64,000 nt of DNA from Actinomycetaceae bacterium zg-1166 (lineage in GTDB: Bacteria > Actinomycetota > Actinomycetes > Actinomycetales > Actinomycetaceae): NCBI GenBank assembly GCA_015679245.1, contig CP064953.1:558001-622000 (forward strand). The letters run 5' to 3'. The position numbers and the translations under genes were made by a program. Positions 28,001 to 35,450 of the stretch are shown piece after piece; the stretch's first letter is position 1; each line of letters starts with the position of its first letter. Under the pieces are notes generated by a model. The model had not been told where the DNA came from, ran no database searches, and saw nothing but the letters and a program-made list of their open reading frames with translations.

Positions 28001-29669
28001 TGTGAAGTTCACAGTAACTACAGGTGAGGATGGAACAGTAACACAGGTACTTCCACTGGCCAAAGATGGCGGAGATATTGTGTACACGGTGAGCGAAACG
28101 CAAGCTCCTGAGGGTTATCTTGTGGCTACAAACTCTCGCGATATCACCGTGAAAGAGGATGAGACTGCCACACTTGAAGTGACAAACCAACCACGAACTG
28201 TGACAGTGACTAAGGTTGACGCTCATTCCGGGCAAGTTGTGGAAGGTGCACAGTTTGAGCTTCGCAACGACGAAGGTAGCGTAGTTGGCGGACGGCAAAC
28301 CACCGATGGTAAGGGTATTGCCCGCTTCAGCACAGTTCCTAGTGGAACGTATTCCTTGGTGGAAGTCGAAGCCCCAGATAACTACCTCAAACTTACAGGC
28401 CCCATTCCGGTGACAGTGGGTGTGGATAACGTGGAAGTGGCAGTTGAAAATACTCCGATCCCCACGCGAGTAATTCATGCGAAGAAAACTTGGGTGGGTG
28501 GCTCGCAAGTTGAGCATCCAGATATTCGCCTGCAGCTCATGCGAACACTTTCTGGCAATAGTCAGGGACAACCAGAACCAGTGCCGAGTTATGATCTACA
28601 AAAACCAGACCAGAACGGAAATGTCACTTGGGAAGGCGTGCAAACCAAGGTTGCTGATGGGAGAGATTACACATTCTCTGTTCGTGAAGTTACGGAGGAC
28701 GGTGAAACATTTGCCTCTGAGCGTTACCGAGTTGAATACGGAACTGACAATGAGGGAATCTTCACGGTGACGAATACCTTCCTTCCACCTACCGATACTG
28801 TGACGGCAAAGAAAGTATGGGTGGATGGCCCGACTGATAAGCCTACGGTGTTCGTGAGGTTGTTCCGTTCTCTTGGTGCGGCTACAGCTGAGCCTGTGCC
28901 AGGTGCTGAGGTGAAATCGCCGGGTGCAGACGGTTCAGTTTTCTGGTCAGACGTCGATCATACGGATAGTGATGGTACCCCTTATACCTTTAGCGTGAGA
29001 GAAACTAATAAAGAGGGTGCTCTTGGCGTTCCGAATGGGTATGAGGTTTCGTATTCGACGGCTGAGGATGGGACGCTGATGGTGACGAATACCTTCGTTC
29101 CGCAAACGATGTCGGTGAAGGGACAGAAGCTGTGGGTCGGTGGTTCGGACTCGGATCATGGAGATGTTGTGTTGCAGCTTCGCCGCGCTGTTGAAGGTGG
29201 TGAGCCTGAGAATATTGGCGAGCCTGTGACCACGAAGGATTTGAGTGTGCGGTGGTCTGATGTTCCGGCGACAGATCTTCAAGGGCGTGAGTACACCTAC
29301 TCTGTTGTGGAGCCTACTGTGCCAGCCTCCTATGAGGTTTCGTATTCGACGGCTGAGGATGGGACGCTGATGGTGACGAATACCTTCGTTCCTGATCCAG
29401 AGCCAGAGCCTTCGCCTGCGCCTGATCCAGAACCGACGGTGGAACCAACTCCAATTCCCGAAACCCCACAGCCTGATCCGGAGAAACCTCAGCAGGATAT
29501 GCCGACTCCGCAACCCATACCGACTTCCTCGGAGGAACCGAATAAGCCTCGTTCATCGCAGAGCAAGCTGGTATATACGGGTACAGATGCCCTCACGTTT
29601 GGCTCTGTCGTGGTGCTGCTTGTCGGCCTAGGGGTAGGACTACGGTTCTTTGCCCGTCGCAAGAAGTGA
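25077..29669 (+). CDS. Large wall-anchored surface protein with SpaA and Cna-B repeats (LPXTG-type)
   Basis: 1530 residues from the ATG behind CCAGGAG. Signal peptide at about 1-40 (VAIALTIFATLILGMIP, then RASA/EP). Residues to about 940 form a large adhesin-like region without a name I can give. Two SpaA-type domains follow at about 941-1040 and 1040-1130 (TVTKVDAHSG, VEGAQFELR). Three Cna-B-like repeats come next (KKTWVGG, KKVWVDG, QKLWVGG), then a Pro/Glu stalk (PDPEPEPSPAPDPEP). The sorting signal is LVYTG, a variant of LPXTG, with a membrane segment and RRKK end. Isopeptide-stabilised adhesion is the expected role. No sortase gene is adjacent. Its base composition is more AT-rich than its neighbours, hinting at transfer. 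Confidence 0.9.
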   Translation: MSVLLGARRSRVAIALTIFATLILGMIPDATLGRASAEPSETPEEGIVLTHTAHPSTNQDPRAFKTGETMTSVVGLKANLSTAEYAGAYLSISVPQNSGRYLGSIDTNIDFSSSEVFSNLRRVSASEYRIALKDSDDARDAEFALLTKFASWVTPDGYEMPVTVSLHKADGSVVKTTESVVYKALAGDASYSYKVVGGVDQYGGLATDAGVLDPKNLTDVTFRYEPSFYVWHDYDRYSVYADEIGRRLYQPLELVQPLPEYAAFDPAKNPGWTLDSSTQKVTYTFEKKDFNNQNYRPVELKLRFPNAPVNQDFTTTSTMTFHQKDPGASEQPVVSTLKVHYRFKKSLPGSPIVKQFEADSSDNTSLGRIHWPVTNISTRLDKGLKWDVFVKNHHAVPLTITEFTDHDLDSRLYYTGIQLPYDGKYDFVSGLSPDNYQTIRSMNVQGVLDDGSLVELGTVRRGGTLTFPRADIAKRVVRLNFVLPSGYVLNREQYAMVKVITKFRDAPIMMEKPSENQYSNSATYAGTHTSADGTSTYSVRETGSDYFTLVPRKIDVGLKKSLSDKLSFGWFASTREDPTRGTGERAIWEISSDLSIPVIKGLANNEFVENLEFVDLLPEGVEYNEQETLANSRSVTRAGGTITYISNYQDSGLNAVVIGFKRIRVSALNNLFDNSGALLISTKVTSDSLPGTNTNTVLVKIDGQFIAADDQHHMGGFFKESYSDTRDIDGDGDTKESFAASHASYKYVAKQEVIARTYIAREKVDNFTKEGLQTGPGNAFRYKLYNYNNKASALKKYELVDVFPHSEDYSSAKDATTNTYLPRNSQFSNTLTGPVTLTVNGRETSKFTVLYTTDIVTGIVETPATSLNWVENIDDYAKVTGIKVVLKDGQEFKTGEYLEAFATMRAPESSELTARAHNNFAISTDGGDFVPTNLVYNEIYTPSSTLIITKITEVGGQKVPLKGAVFTITSTVDPNVKFTVTTGEDGTVTQVLPLAKDGGDIVYTVSETQAPEGYLVATNSRDITVKEDETATLEVTNQPRTVTVTKVDAHSGQVVEGAQFELRNDEGSVVGGRQTTDGKGIARFSTVPSGTYSLVEVEAPDNYLKLTGPIPVTVGVDNVEVAVENTPIPTRVIHAKKTWVGGSQVEHPDIRLQLMRTLSGNSQGQPEPVPSYDLQKPDQNGNVTWEGVQTKVADGRDYTFSVREVTEDGETFASERYRVEYGTDNEGIFTVTNTFLPPTDTVTAKKVWVDGPTDKPTVFVRLFRSLGAATAEPVPGAEVKSPGADGSVFWSDVDHTDSDGTPYTFSVRETNKEGALGVPNGYEVSYSTAEDGTLMVTNTFVPQTMSVKGQKLWVGGSDSDHGDVVLQLRRAVEGGEPENIGEPVTTKDLSVRWSDVPATDLQGREYTYSVVEPTVPASYEVSYSTAEDGTLMVTNTFVPDPEPEPSPAPDPEPTVEPTPIPETPQPDPEKPQQDMPTPQPIPTSSEEPNKPRSSQSKLVYTGTDALTFGSVVVLLVGLGVGLRFFARRKK
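29040..29101 (+). repeat. 62-bp direct repeat, copy 1, in the surface protein gene
   Basis: Encodes YEVSYSTAEDGTLMVTNTF in a Cna-B repeat. Identical in DNA to 29331-29392, while the flanking repeat sequence differs. That points to recent gene conversion or duplication. Confidence 0.92.
29331..29392 (+). repeat. 62-bp direct repeat, copy 2, in the surface protein gene
   Basis: Exact copy of 29040-29101, ending the last Cna-B repeat just before the proline-rich stalk. Confidence 0.92.
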
Positions 29670-29699
29670 TGATAAGAGACGTACTACGCTGAGTACATG

Positions 29700-29734
29700 A
29701 TGGGGTGGGATACCACACAGGTATCCCACCCCAT
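29700..29734. terminator. Terminator after the surface protein gene
   Basis: A perfect 14-bp stem (29700-29713 with 29721-29734) with a 7-base loop lies 30 bases after the stop codon. It lacks a long T-tract. It may also serve the converging merR transcript. Confidence 0.75.
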
Positions 29735-29995
29735 TGCTATATGGGTAGACCAATGCTGAAGAATTACCTGCAATATGCTTGGTGGGTTCTCTGTCGTGAT
29801 TTTTCTTCTGATACGTTGCTAGTATCTTGAGCACGCCAGAGCTTAGAGCACGTTGACGCTTTGAATACCCAGATAAGGAAGAACGTATCTGAGGAGTCTG
29901 CGAGATACGCGACAGAGAGGATAGCCGAAGGTCTTTCCCACGAAGCGAGGCGATGTCGGCAAAAATTTGAGTGAAGAATACTGTGGTATCTCCTC

Positions 29996-30445
29996 TCAGA
30001 CAGAGTAGGCCAGGGCACGAGCTTGACGGATTGCTACAGGTAGCTCGTCGTCTGGAAGTGAGATGACTCCCTCTTCACTTCCCTGCTCCACAGCAGTCAT
30101 GTAGTACCACGTCTTGTATTCCAACATCGCCTGTACGCGCTTGAGCTCCTGCAGTTGCTGTTCAAGTGCAGCTTTGCGTTCTTCAAATAAGCGGAGTCGA
30201 CGTTCCAATGATGTGTCACCTTCTTGGCACCACGCGATAAAATGGCTGATCTGTTCGATCGATAGCCCTGACGCTTTGAGACACTCAATGACGTGAATTG
30301 TGCGCAGCTCACGTTCTCCGAATACTCGATGCCCGCTAGTGCGTTCCATATCGGGGAAGAATCCCTGCTGGTCGTAATAACGCAACGTTGAAACGGGAAG
30401 ATTGAACCGTTTTGACACATCTCCAATTTTCAACGCAGTAGCCAT
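29996..30445 (-). CDS. MerR-family transcriptional regulator
   Basis: 149 residues from ATG 30445. The N-terminal winged helix reads LKIGDVSKRFNLPVSTLRYY, then DQQGFF. A dimerisation coiled coil follows at about residues 75-115 (RLRLFEERKAALEQQLQEL). No cysteine cluster for metal binding is present, so it is not a CueR/MerR metal sensor; it resembles the AdhR/YhdQ-like subgroup. It lies downstream of the acetyltransferase and cupin genes on the same strand, in reach of the MerR-type promoter at 32017. It is probably the activator of that promoter and of the two sister sites at 23096 and 34132. Confidence 0.9.
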   Translation of the reverse strand: MATALKIGDVSKRFNLPVSTLRYYDQQGFFPDMERTSGHRVFGERELRTIHVIECLKASGLSIEQISHFIAWCQEGDTSLERRLRLFEERKAALEQQLQELKRVQAMLEYKTWYYMTAVEQGSEEGVISLPDDELPVAIRQARALAYSV

Positions 30446-30577
30446 AGTGCTCCAATCAGGACGGGTGGTATGTGGTGTGCATATGCCTGCCACTCAACGC
30501 AATATTCGCGAGGATTAATGATACGACTCAATAGTGCCGTGTCAGGGCGCCTTGCCCTTGCTTGGTGGAGAGTTTTA

Positions 30578-30985
30578 TCACGAGAGCTGAGAGTATTCAG
30601 CGTCACTGACCGGTTCAAGCCATTCATTCGAGGATTCGTCGGCAGGAAGGGTAACGGAGAGGTGGGAGAACCAGGAGTCTTGCGCCGCACCGTGCCAGTG
30701 CTTGACTCCGGGCGCAATGACGACGACATCACCGGGGAAGAGCTTACGTGCAGCTTGGCCTTCGGCTTGATACCAGCCTTTGCCAGAGATGCACAGAAGA
30801 ATTTGCCCAACAGAACTCGTGGTGTGGTGGATATGCCAGTTATTTCGGCATCCAGGTTCGAAGGTCACGTTCATGATCTGCGCACCTTCAGTAACCAGGG
30901 ATTTTAGGTAAGACTGGCCAGTGAAATATTGTGCGTAGGCATCGTTTGCTTCGCCTCGTGGGAAGACATCAGAAAATTCAGTCAT
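30578..30985 (-). CDS. Cupin-domain protein
   Basis: 135 residues from the ATG preceded by GGAGAAACCTC. One cupin barrel carries a complete metal set: NNWHIHHTTSSVGQILLCIS (HxH and Q/E position) and APGVKHWHGAA in the second motif. FPRGEANDAYAQYFTGQSYL resembles cupins found near carboxymuconolactone decarboxylase-like proteins. The reaction is unknown. It stands between the acetyltransferase and merR genes, probably one transcript. Confidence 0.88.
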   Translation of the reverse strand: MTEFSDVFPRGEANDAYAQYFTGQSYLKSLVTEGAQIMNVTFEPGCRNNWHIHHTTSSVGQILLCISGKGWYQAEGQAARKLFPGDVVVIAPGVKHWHGAAQDSWFSHLSVTLPADESSNEWLEPVSDAEYSQLS

Positions 30986-31224
30986 GAGGTTTCTCCATGT
31001 TTGTAGTGAAGTTTCGATAGTTTTAGCGTTTATATTCCCCGACATATTTGAGGCTTTCCCATGTATGTCTCTGGAGTAAATCTCTACAAATCTCTACATA
31101 TAAGGCTCCTCATTCATTCTGGTTTCTCTGTAAGGCATCGCAAATCTTGGTGGCATGTGTGTGCATGTCGATATGTGTGGCGGCTTCAAAATGCCATGCG
31201 TGGCGGATTCAGCAGCGTAGGGAG

Positions 31225-31800
31225 CTACGTTGCTGGTGAAAGGTTTTTGAGTGTGCGTGCCGGGACTCCGCCGACGATCGTGTCAGGGAGGACATCGCGT
31301 GTGACAACAGCACCTGCGGCGACGATGGAACGCGCACCGATGGTTACTCCTGGCAGGATGGTTGCATTTGCACCGACCCATACGTCGTCGCCAATAGTGA
31401 TGGGACGGGGGAGCGTAGTACCTCGTGTGGACGCATTGAGGTCGTGATTTAGTGTAGCTAAGACAACATTGTGCCCAATGAGGACGTTATTACCTAGGTA
31501 GATTCCACCTTGATCTTGGAATCGACAGCCGCTGTTGATGAAAACGTTGTCACCGATATGAATATTTTTCCCGCAGTCGGTGGTGAACGGCGGGAAAATC
31601 CTGAATGATGCGGGAACGGTGCGCCCTGTCAGAGACGACATAATCTCACGACGTTCCTCGGGTGTCGTGTAGCGAGTGTTGAGCTCCATACATAAACGGA
31701 TCGCTTCTTCTGCGAGTTCGTTCATCGTGGCGGCAATTGGTGTTCCAGGAATTGACGAGATTCCCTGGTTCATATGCTCGATGAATTCGTCTGTGTTCAT
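31225..31800 (-). CDS. Hexapeptide-repeat sugar O-acetyltransferase (Maa/LacA-like)
   Basis: 191 residues. The N-terminal mac-type helix region (NELAEEAIRLCMELNTRYT) is followed by the left-handed beta-helix with hexapeptide repeats (CGKNIHIGDNVFINSGCRF, GNNVLIGHNVVLATLNHD, GDDVWVGANATILPGVTIG) and the family end AAGAVVTRDVLPDTIVGGVP. The catalytic histidine is in GHNVVLATLNHD. It acetylates a sugar or similar acceptor using acetyl-CoA. A MerR-type promoter lies 217 bases upstream, with a short possible leader ORF between. Confidence 0.9.
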   Translation of the reverse strand: MNTDEFIEHMNQGISSIPGTPIAATMNELAEEAIRLCMELNTRYTTPEERREIMSSLTGRTVPASFRIFPPFTTDCGKNIHIGDNVFINSGCRFQDQGGIYLGNNVLIGHNVVLATLNHDLNASTRGTTLPRPITIGDDVWVGANATILPGVTIGARSIVAAGAVVTRDVLPDTIVGGVPARTLKNLSPAT

Positions 31801-31857
31801 GTGTTTTCCTGTGTGAGTTGTGGGGAGGGATCATGGTAGGGGTAGAGGCTGTGCATA

Positions 31858-31962
31858 TCACGCACGTGTGCCTGCGGGCAAGTGGCGGCAGCATTGGCGA
31901 GGGCACGGTTTACGGTCACTGCGCTCAATGACGGATGAAAAACTAGTACTTCGTGTTCTCAC
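31858..31962 (-). CDS. Possible 34-codon leader ORF
   Basis: A GTG with a strong site AGGAGGG seven bases upstream opens a 34-codon frame ending TGA. It lies between MerR promoter site 2 and the acetyltransferase gene. The peptide is Arg/Ser/Cys-rich and matches nothing I recognise. Only the ribosome binding site supports it. Confidence 0.3.
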   Translation of the reverse strand: MRTRSTSFSSVIERSDRKPCPRQCCRHLPAGTRA

Positions 31963-32016
31963 GAGGTGCCCTCCTGCATTGTATTGTGGTGTTCTTGAGA
32001 ACACTGCTGTACACCC

Positions 32017-32047
32017 ACAGTAGAACCTCAACCTAGCTTGAGGTCAA
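32017..32047 (-). promoter_or_regulatory. MerR-type promoter/operator, site 2
   Basis: Palindrome ACCTCAA-6-TTGAGGT at 32025-32044. Leftward -35 TTGACC (32042-32047) and -10 TACTGT (32017-32022) are 19 bases apart. It faces the acetyltransferase-cupin-merR run, so the regulator probably controls its own synthesis. Confidence 0.85.
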
Positions 32048-32257
32048 GCGTTGGATTGTTGCAGTAGAATAGGGGCGGACGTGGCGGGCCGCAGTGTAAA
32101 TATCACTCAAATGCGTGTGCAGAGGGATATTGTGATTCTTTTTCACATATTGAAATTCGTAGAGCCAAGTATCTAAATTTCTAAAATAACAAGGAAGAAA
32201 TCATGTGAAGGAAATGAGTTGATATACAAGATAGAAAAAAGTTGATACCGTGACTCT

Positions 32258-33001
32258 ATGAATGTTACTGAGGCTCTCCGGCATCTAGCTAATCCTGAGC
32301 GTGCCCGCTTTAATGCGCGTTTGCTACCTATGGTTGATGAGAGTGCGGTGCTCGGGGTGAGCATGGGCGATATGCGCACAGTGGCCAAGAATGTGGAGAA
32401 TGGCCGCCTGGATGAGAGTTTGCCGGATTTTCTGGCTGGCCTACCGCACGCTAGTGTCGAGGAAAATATCGTCCATGTTCTCGCGGTCAATGGCATTACT
32501 CCGGCCAGTGGTTGGCGAAAAGCCATGGAACTATTCTTGCCATATGCCGATAACTGGATGGTTACCGATGCGATAGACCCGAGGATTTTGCGCTCACGGC
32601 GTTCAACACCAGCGGAAGTTGAGGCGGTGCTCTCTGCGGGTATGGATTGGTTGCGCCAGGAACACACATACACGGTGCGTGCAGGGATTTTGGTGTTGCT
32701 TAATGCTGTGAATCGTGGGCATTGCGCTCAGCCTCACGTGGATGTGGTCAGCCAGGTACGCCATGAGGATTACTACGTGCATATGGCTGCCGGTTGGTAC
32801 CTGGCAACGGTCTTCGAAAAAGCTCCCGCAGCTGTTCGTCCTCGCCTTGAGACCGGGGCGGGTATGGATCCTCGGGTATGGCATCTAACGATGCGCAAAA
32901 TTGTGGAAAGCCGCAAGACCAACCTGGCCGACCGTGACTGGGCAAAAGCCCGTCGTCGCCAAGCTGTAACTGCTGCTCGTGCCTCACGAGAATTCGAATA
33001 A
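32258..33001 (+). CDS. AlkD-like DNA alkylation repair protein
   Basis: 247 residues made almost wholly of HEAT-like helical repeats. Family features are GVSMGDMRTVAK near the start, DNWMVTDAIDPRIL and YYVHMAAGWYLATVF, whose aromatic and acidic residues line the DNA-cradling face in AlkD. Such glycosylases remove 3- and 7-alkylpurines without flipping the base. It is transcribed divergently from MerR site 2, 210 bases away. Some related AlkD-fold proteins lack glycosylase activity, so activity is inferred. Confidence 0.85.
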   Translation: MNVTEALRHLANPERARFNARLLPMVDESAVLGVSMGDMRTVAKNVENGRLDESLPDFLAGLPHASVEENIVHVLAVNGITPASGWRKAMELFLPYADNWMVTDAIDPRILRSRRSTPAEVEAVLSAGMDWLRQEHTYTVRAGILVLLNAVNRGHCAQPHVDVVSQVRHEDYYVHMAAGWYLATVFEKAPAAVRPRLETGAGMDPRVWHLTMRKIVESRKTNLADRDWAKARRRQAVTAARASREFE

Positions 33002-33167
33002 GAACCCTACTGTATCCATCGCTGTTTTATCGGAAACCTTGCATCCAAGTCCGCTAGCCGCACTTTTACTGCAGAAGCACACGTCCCCATACTCTAGATC
33101 TTTACACCTTTACCACGAATCAGGCGTTGCGAAGCTCTGGTTTAATCAGTGAGAGTGAGTTCGGGGT

Positions 33168-33902
33168 TCATTGAGTAGATGGGATTGACAGAGTTACCGA
33201 TGACGCGGAGGACAACACTGCCAGATCCTTGTCAGTGAGGCCGTTAATCGTGGCTAATCGCGTTTCCACCCACGTATTTGTGCCATACATGAGCACCAGA
33301 TTATTGCCCTGATACAGCATGATGTCGCCTGGCACCATGTCAGTCTGTTGATTCTGCGAGGTGAGTGAAAATCCCAAACTCCCCACCTTCTCAAAGCCGC
33401 CATAGTCACGGAGCATAACGGTCAGCGGGCCGTTGGCAAGAAGCTCCGCAAACTCTACGGCTGCCTTCGTATTTGCCAGGCACGCCGTCATCGCATGTCC
33501 ATCAATAGTCACAGTTATGGCATTTATCATCGAGGCCTCCGAGGAAAACGTGTGGTTGAAATCTTTAGTAGAACGCGTATGAGGAGTCTCGTTGAGGGAC
33601 GAGGCTCCAAGATTCCCATTTGAGCACAGCGTATCCTGCTCCGCTATGGCTCCAGTGCTCGACTGCTGATTCGTTGCAGGTGAGTCCGATGCCGAAGAAT
33701 CCGTCATCCTAGTTGGCAGCGGAGTATCAATCGATGAGGTTTCTCTCTGTGTTTGGTCTTCTTCCTGCGTTTGGCAGCCAGCTAGTGTCATTGCCCCTAT
33801 AAGTATCAGACCGGTGGCAATTCTTGCCGAGAGTATGCGCCCATGCGCGCGAGCCTCAGCCATACGTATTAGCGTTGCCATGCCTGTACTGTGGTGGCGC
33901 AT
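33168..33902 (-). CDS. Lipoprotein with cyclophilin-like domain
   Basis: 244 residues as called, with later in-frame ATGs possible. A signal peptide ends in a lipobox (LILIGAMTLAGCQ), then comes a Ser/Thr-rich linker of about 75 residues. The C-terminal domain matches the cyclophilin-like fold family: MLRDYGGFEKVGSLGFSL, PGDIMLYQGNNLVLMYGTN, WVETRLATINGL. This family often accompanies MerR regulators, flavodoxins and cupins; prolyl isomerase activity is not established. A MerR-type promoter lies about 230 bases upstream. The DNA just before the start looks like a broken N-terminal coding extension (see findings). Confidence 0.85.
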   Translation of the reverse strand: MRHHSTGMATLIRMAEARAHGRILSARIATGLILIGAMTLAGCQTQEEDQTQRETSSIDTPLPTRMTDSSASDSPATNQQSSTGAIAEQDTLCSNGNLGASSLNETPHTRSTKDFNHTFSSEASMINAITVTIDGHAMTACLANTKAAVEFAELLANGPLTVMLRDYGGFEKVGSLGFSLTSQNQQTDMVPGDIMLYQGNNLVLMYGTNTWVETRLATINGLTDKDLAVLSSASSVTLSIPSTQ

Positions 33903-34131
33903 CTTTTACATCTCCCGAACCATAATCTTGTGAACCATACGCGCCGACGTTCGTCAGGCGTAAGGCAGCATACTGCTATCCATACACAGATGGATTGTCA
34001 TTTTCGATGAACTGGTGCATCGGCTGAGTGAGTACGGCTGCGGGAAGTGAGGAGTTTGTGCGTTCATTTCTTTACGTCTTTACGGAAACACTGGGGTCAT
34101 TGAGGTTGTGAGAGGTTGCGTGACGACGATC

Positions 34132-34162
34132 AGCCTAGAACCTCAAGTCGAGTTGAGGTCAA
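34132..34162 (-). promoter_or_regulatory. MerR-type promoter/operator, site 3
   Basis: Palindrome ACCTCAA-6-TTGAGGT at 34140-34159. Leftward -35 TTGACC (34157-34162) and -10 TAGGCT (34132-34137) have the same 19-base spacing as sites 1 and 2. It points to the cyclophilin-like lipoprotein gene. Confidence 0.85.
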
Positions 34163-34652
34163 GATGTGTTTCAGCGTGTATCTCACGCCTCTTACGTAGA
34201 GCAAACTTGCGCCTAGTTTGTTGCCGAGATATGGGAGACCGTGATCGCCATAAACATCATGATCCTCAAACCCCTACTATCTGCAGGTGAGTACCTTTAC
34301 CCACAGCAAGAAGACCGCTACCGCGCTCAAACTCTCATTATTCGTGGGTAAGTGGAGCGGTCATCCTTGGAAGGGGAGGATCGCCCACACAAATACCGTG
34401 AGTGCTAAAGACAGGGGCATCCTCGGGGCAGGTAAGGGGAGAGGGGAGATATATGCACTGGTGTATCACACGACTACCGCAAACCCGATTAGATCGGGCA
34501 TACGATCCCTCGCTGGTCTGCGGGGTCTGGCGATGGGTCAACATTGTGCGACTTGTCGTTGTTGCATACTGATTTAACGGCAAATAGTATGTTATACGTC
34601 CCTTTACGGGGTGAGTAAAAGTTATAGGCTGAGTGACACAAAGGAGTCAGCT
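34163..34652. other. Gene-free region before the DsbA-fold lipoprotein
   Basis: 490 bases between MerR site 3 and the next + strand gene. I find no reading frame with a ribosome binding site and no recognisable domain. The only features I see are purine-rich runs around 34410-34450. Confidence 0.45.
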
Positions 34653-35450
34653 ATGCAGCAAGGAAAGTATTCTGCTCGTCAGCGGCAAGGTAATGGTTTT
34701 CGACTGCTTTCGCTTGCCTTCCTTGTGACACTCAGTTTAAGTGCGTGCTCCTCGGATGGTCAACACGCTACCGGCGGAGGTGTGGACACAGGGATGAACT
34801 CGACGAACACTCAAGACGATGTTCGTCAAGAAGAAAGCTCGGGATACCCCGTTGAGCGAGATGGTGAAGCTCTCGTCTTCAGCATTGATAAAAAGCATCC
34901 AGCGCAGCATCTTATGCGTGTATATTTTGAGTACGGAGATATCCCTGCAGCTCAAGCGCATCATTTTGTTTTCGATAAACTAATGGAACGTTCGGATAAT
35001 GGCCGTGCGTTTACTCTTGAGTTCCAGCCGGTTCCTGGCGTCCAGTACCCCTGGACCCTTGCCGCCACGCAAGCAATAATGACCACCCAAAAACTTGAGC
35101 CGGGTAAAGTGATTGACCTACATAAGGCTCTTTTGGAGTACTGGTATGAAGATTCCCTTATTTCCGACTATAACCCGAATGCGGACGAATCTCGGGCAAC
35201 TATTACAAATATTGCAAAAAAGGTTGGATTGAATAAGAAAACTATTGAAGCTTTATTTATTAAAGATAGTCCGCACTACGATAAAAATTATCTAAAGCGT
35301 TCGCATGACTCATACCAAAATGATTTTAAGCGAAAATATAGCGGAACACCGAGATTTGTCCTAGATGGAGAGCAGCTGCCAATTCCCTCTGACTGGTCGG
35401 AGCCGCTGGATGAATTTCTTAATTTGTTGCCGGGAATAACAGAAAAATAG
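34653..35450 (+). CDS. Lipoprotein with DsbA-like thioredoxin fold lacking the CXXC motif
   Basis: 265 residues from the ATG after AAGGAGTCAGCT. The lipobox is in SLAFLVTLSLSACSSD. After an acidic linker the fold resembles actinobacterial DsbA-family proteins: MRVYFEYGDIPAAQAHHFVF where CPxC would lie, then PWTLAATQAIM, the helical insertion, and GTPRFVLDGEQL with the cis-proline. No CXXC is present, so a redox role is unlikely; a binding role is possible. The gene's second half is AT-rich. It stands alone, divergent from the cyclophilin-like gene. Confidence 0.75.
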   Translation: MQQGKYSARQRQGNGFRLLSLAFLVTLSLSACSSDGQHATGGGVDTGMNSTNTQDDVRQEESSGYPVERDGEALVFSIDKKHPAQHLMRVYFEYGDIPAAQAHHFVFDKLMERSDNGRAFTLEFQPVPGVQYPWTLAATQAIMTTQKLEPGKVIDLHKALLEYWYEDSLISDYNPNADESRATITNIAKKVGLNKKTIEALFIKDSPHYDKNYLKRSHDSYQNDFKRKYSGTPRFVLDGEQLPIPSDWSEPLDEFLNLLPGITEK

